DNA from: Aliidiomarina halalkaliphila
GTDB lineage: Bacteria > Pseudomonadota > Gammaproteobacteria > Enterobacterales > Alteromonadaceae
Assembly: GCF_007096385.1 (NCBI RefSeq)
Contig: NZ_VJWL01000001.1
Span: 994,905-1,033,187, forward strand
Direction: 5' to 3'
Length of the DNA: 38,283 bases
Positions 35,272-38,283 of the stretch are shown one piece after another. The position numbers and the translations under genes were made by a program. The notes below the pieces were generated by a model that had not been told where the DNA came from, ran no database searches, and saw only the letters and a list, made by a program, of their open reading frames with translations. The number at the start of each line of letters is the position of its first letter. The first letter of the stretch is position 1.

Positions 35272-37770
35272 TTAAAAGCGATAAGCAACCCGACCATACA
35301 CAAAGCGGCCTGAACGACCAAATGGTGAATAGTTCGAGAACGAGGTTGCTCCCGTGGTGTTCAATTGGATCGGGTTCGGATCAGGATAAGTGTCGAAGAT
35401 ATTATCCGCACCTAAAGCAATCGACCAATTCTCATTGAAGTCGTAACGACCTTCCAAGTCCACCAAGGTTTTCGCGCTGAGCTCAAAATCGAGCGCAGGG
35501 TTATTGTTTGGCGACAATACTTCACCATAGCGCGTGATGCGCATGGTGCCCGACCAATTGTCTAGGTTCCAGTTGGTAATCAAACCCAGTTTGTTCTTCG
35601 GCGTGCCCTTCTCGAAGGTCAACACATTAGTACGGGCAAACAAGGTTGGTGCTGGATCGAGTGCCTCGAGTTCCGCTGTTGCTGGCACCCGCGTTACTTT
35701 GGTGCGGTTGAAGTTACCCACCAGATTAAAGTCGAAGGTACCGGCGTTCTCGGTCATCCACGGCCAGGTCACGACAACATCCACCCCTTGAGTTTCGGTG
35801 TCTACCCCGTTAATAAAGAAGCGACCGCCACCAATGCCCACGAATCCTTGTTCTTCAAGGTATTCACGCACATTCGGCTGCACTAGGTTTTCCGATAACA
35901 CAATGCGATCATCGATATCGATGCGATAAGCATCTACCGTCACCGATACATTGCCAAAGCGCATCACCGCACCCAACGACAAGTTAATCGACTCTTCTGC
36001 ATCCAACGGACGTGCCCCTAAAGCCACTGCCACCGGATCCGCAACTGGGAAGGTGGTGATATCAAACGGCACACCGTTAATAAAGTTGGTCGATGTCGCA
36101 GTAAAATACTGCTGCTGCAACGACGGCGCACGGAAACCATTCTGCAACGATGCACGTAGCGCGAAATCATCAGAAATATCGTAACGCGTCGCTATTTTCC
36201 CAGTCACCGTGCTGCCGAAATCGGAATATTCTTCCACGCGGATCGCACCCGATACCAACCAGTCCAATGTCATTTCTGCTTCCACGTCGACATAAGCCCC
36301 GATCGCCGTGCGGCTTTCACTCACCGCGTTGCTCGGGCGGAAGCCAGGGAATACCTGAGAACCGGAAGCCGTTGGGTTACCGTTTAGCGTCACCCCACCG
36401 TTGATGTAGGAGGCCGGCTCACCCGCGGTGATTCGATATCCTTCACGCCGCGCTTCCAAACCCATCGCTAAGTTCAACGGCGAAGCAAGCCCATCAACAT
36501 CAATAAAGCGCACACCGGAAAGGTTGTACACCAACTGATTGTAACGATAGCCACCCGCATCAAATTCTGTGGGGCTATCCACACCCATCGAGCGGTTCAA
36601 GGTGTTTTTGATGGTAAACATCATTTCGTTTTGGCCAAACACCAGCGACGTATCCATCGCCCACTCACCGAGTTGCCATTCATAACCAGCAGCCAAGCTC
36701 ATATCTTCTACATCAGGGGCAATCAATGGCAAGAAACCATCGGGGTAGATTTCAGGCACGTTGCGAGCATCCCGCGCAGGACGGTAGAAACCAGCCGAAA
36801 CTGCTTGTCGATCTTGATACGACGCCCAACCATAAAACTTCGAGCCGTCGTCGAGGTTAATCCCTGCATTAGCAAACAAGGTAAGCTGTTCGATTTCTGG
36901 CTCACCATACCAAGCACTAAAGCGATCAAAAGTGGCTTCACGTGGATCAAACTCGCCATCAATTAGCTCATACTGTTGTCGGTAATCCCAACCGCCACGC
37001 TCTGTGCGTTCTTGATCTTTATACTCAAGGGCCAAAGTTAAATAGCCATTATCGGTAAGTGGCAAACCTGTCCAGGCATTGAGTGTCACCGTTTCACCAT
37101 CGCTGCGGCTGCGCGTAATTTCAGACGGAGCACTCCAGGTCGCACCCGCTGGCGGTGGCGTGGTAGGCGTCGTGTAGCTGGTATCGCGCCAACCATATTG
37201 CAGCGACACCGAACCACCCTCGCGAGCCTCACGCAAGCGCACGTTGATCACGCCTGCAATCGCATCGGAGCCATACTGCGCTGAAGCGCCGTCACGAAGC
37301 ACTTCCACCGATTGCACCGCACCGATTGGAATCGTGTTTAAATCCACCGCCGAAGAACCGCGTCCGACAGTGCCGTTCACGTTCACCAAGGCGGCTTGAT
37401 GGCGCCGCTTTGAATTCACCAATACCAGTGTTTGGTCTGGAGAAAGCCCACGCAAGGTGGCAGGACGCACCGTATCGGTACCATCGGCCAAGCCCGGACG
37501 CGGGAAGTTAAACGATGGCAGCGCCACCGATAGCGCCTGATTTAACTCAGTAATACCAGCACGGGCCAAGTCTTCGCCGCGCACAATATCCACCGGTGCC
37601 GTCGACTCTTCCGCAGAACGGCCGGCGACACGGGTACCAGTCACCACAATTCGTTCAACACGTTCGCTTCGCACTTGGGTTTCGGCGTCTGCTTCTTGTG
37701 CCATTATAGACTGAGGAGCAAGCGCCGCTGCCACCACTAAAGCAAGCGGTTTCATCTTGAATTTACGCAT
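35272..37770 (-). CDS. TonB-dependent outer-membrane receptor
   Basis: An 832-residue receptor with a signal peptide (residues ~1-25, ending IMA), the TonB box VERIVVTGTRV and a plug domain (QTLVLVNSKRRH, DGASAQYGSDAIAGVINV). The barrel ends in YGRVAYRF. The plug motif LVNSKRRH followed by a proline-rich extracellular stretch (TPTTPPPAG) resembles large receptors of unknown, possibly carbohydrate or peptide, substrate in Alteromonadales and Xanthomonadales. I chose the ATG at 37770 because AGGAG lies ~8 nt upstream; an ATG six codons earlier lacks a ribosome site. It is a single-gene unit with its own terminator. Confidence 0.9.
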   Translation of the reverse strand: MRKFKMKPLALVVAAALAPQSIMAQEADAETQVRSERVERIVVTGTRVAGRSAEESTAPVDIVRGEDLARAGITELNQALSVALPSFNFPRPGLADGTDTVRPATLRGLSPDQTLVLVNSKRRHQAALVNVNGTVGRGSSAVDLNTIPIGAVQSVEVLRDGASAQYGSDAIAGVINVRLREAREGGSVSLQYGWRDTSYTTPTTPPPAGATWSAPSEITRSRSDGETVTLNAWTGLPLTDNGYLTLALEYKDQERTERGGWDYRQQYELIDGEFDPREATFDRFSAWYGEPEIEQLTLFANAGINLDDGSKFYGWASYQDRQAVSAGFYRPARDARNVPEIYPDGFLPLIAPDVEDMSLAAGYEWQLGEWAMDTSLVFGQNEMMFTIKNTLNRSMGVDSPTEFDAGGYRYNQLVYNLSGVRFIDVDGLASPLNLAMGLEARREGYRITAGEPASYINGGVTLNGNPTASGSQVFPGFRPSNAVSESRTAIGAYVDVEAEMTLDWLVSGAIRVEEYSDFGSTVTGKIATRYDISDDFALRASLQNGFRAPSLQQQYFTATSTNFINGVPFDITTFPVADPVAVALGARPLDAEESINLSLGAVMRFGNVSVTVDAYRIDIDDRIVLSENLVQPNVREYLEEQGFVGIGGGRFFINGVDTETQGVDVVVTWPWMTENAGTFDFNLVGNFNRTKVTRVPATAELEALDPAPTLFARTNVLTFEKGTPKNKLGLITNWNLDNWSGTMRITRYGEVLSPNNNPALDFELSAKTLVDLEGRYDFNENWSIALGADNIFDTYPDPNPIQLNTTGATSFSNYSPFGRSGRFVYGRVAYRF

Positions 37771-38092
37771 CAGTTTTCTCCTGAACATTGTTATTGTTAC
37801 TTCGTTTTAATTGCATTAACCCTCGATAGTTTGCGCACTCAACCGTTTCTCTCTAACCGCATTATGCGATCAGAGGCATAGAAGGGTGCACAGCCTTTAG
37901 TTGGGCATTGTTATACTTTTGTGAATATATTAGTTATGGCTTGTTTTCGGGTTTAGTCAAGTAGACCAAAGTTGTATTACCTAACTTGCTAATCCATTGT
38001 TATCACGGTGTTTAGGAAATCCTGAACACCGACAACGCGTATAACAATCGCTTAATAAATACGCGAACAAACCGGTTTCGATCACAAAGTGC
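37771..38092. other. Divergent intergenic region between receptor and tRNA-Trp
   Basis: No gene is visible. An inverted repeat at 38006-38031 has 11-bp arms with one mismatch (CGGTGTTTAGG, CCTGAACACCG) around AAAT and is not followed by a T run, so it looks like a binding site rather than a terminator. On the minus strand TTGACT (around 37960) with ATAACT 17 bp on is a weak candidate promoter for the receptor. Confidence 0.4.
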
Positions 38093-38120
38093 TTGCGGGA
38101 GTACAGTGGGGCGGTATAAT
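38093..38120 (+). promoter_or_regulatory. Promoter of tRNA-Trp
   Basis: TTGCGG (38093-38098) and a perfect TATAAT (38115-38120) are separated by 16 bp. The -10 box lies 15 bp upstream of the mature tRNA, leaving a short leader. Confidence 0.8.
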
Positions 38121-38135
38121 TCACGCCGTTAATGC

Positions 38136-38212
38136 AGGGGTGTAGTTCCAATTGGTAGAACAGCGGTCTCCAAAACCGACGGTTGGGGGTTCGAATCCCT
38201 CCACCCCTGCCA
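38136..38212 (+). tRNA. trpT: tRNA-Trp (anticodon CCA)
   Basis: A full cloverleaf of 77 nt including an encoded CCA end (38210-38212). The acceptor stem AGGGGTG pairs with CACCCCT. The anticodon loop CTCCAAA carries CCA at 38170-38172. The T-loop is GTTCGAATC. It closely matches E. coli tRNA-Trp. Confidence 0.97.
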
Positions 38213-38224
38213 ACGCATTCAAAA

Positions 38225-38260
38225 AAGGCAGACTCGATTGAGTCTGCCTTTTGTTGTTTT
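38225..38260 (+). terminator. Intrinsic terminator after tRNA-Trp
   Basis: The perfect stem GGCAGACTC (38227-38235) pairs with GAGTCTGCC (38240-38248) around GATT, followed by TTTTGTTGTTTT. It ends the tRNA transcript as a single-gene unit; the remaining 23 bp show nothing. Confidence 0.92.
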
Positions 38261-38283
38261 GGGAATGCCTCTTCGTACTCAAG

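Overview
The window reads as chromosomal DNA of a marine gammaproteobacterium. The TonB2-type transport operon (DUF3450, TtpC, ExbB, ExbD, TonB, TPR protein), the YajG/cyclophilin/AmpG set, the RibBX-type riboflavin gene and the short dispersed palindromes fit the Alteromonadales, most likely near Idiomarina/Aliidiomarina. That placement is an inference from gene content; there is no 16S or database result behind it. I see no phage, transposase, cas gene or plasmid function. The protein-coding content is mostly core housekeeping. The unusual content lies in the intergenic DNA, which is packed with structured repeats.

Layout. 1-260: two tandem 134-bp units that could fold into hairpins with GGA loops, ending at a terminator. 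341-5359 (minus): a complete TonB2 energy-transduction operon. 5676-8372 (minus): a TonB-dependent receptor that may be powered by it. 9024-10517 (minus): a short PriC-like gene and tryptophan 2,3-dioxygenase. 10705-10814: the SRP RNA. 11200-13196: a crotonase-family isomerase bracketed by inverted copies of a ~120-bp element, then a stand-alone FabH-type synthase. 13311-16202 (plus): yajG, a periplasmic cyclophilin and ampG. 16505-17455: a ketopantoate reductase. 17446-21499 (minus): glyA-nrdR-ribD-ribBX. 21963-22235: a small two-helix membrane protein. 22473-28225 (minus): btuB, ettA, upp, a YjjV-type TatD nuclease and a Smp/YtjB protein, divergent from serB (28306). 29145-31926 (minus): a btuFCD-like importer, divergent from radA (32014). 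33574-35157 (minus): prfC. 35272-37770 (minus): a second large TonB-dependent receptor. 38136-38212: tRNA-Trp with its promoter and terminator.

How the genes work together. The TonB2 complex can energise the outer-membrane receptors encoded here (5676-8372, BtuB, 35272-37770). BtuB plus the BtuFCD-like importer would form a cobalamin or related chelate route across both membranes. AmpG imports muropeptides. GlyA and SerB serve serine/glycine metabolism, and NrdR, RibD and RibBX form one transcription unit with glyA.

The most striking observation is a family of 31-bp near-palindromes centred on CCCCWGGGG. I count 17 copies at five intergenic loci. Within a locus, neighbouring copies are repeatedly spaced exactly 45 bp apart centre to centre (seven of the twelve within-locus intervals, plus one at 90 bp), with semi-variable linkers. 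A second palindrome family (CCAACGC-NNN-GCGTTGG), the inverted elements around 11200-11946 (which show compensatory base changes in a hairpin), and the GGA-loop units at 1-260 also merit follow-up.
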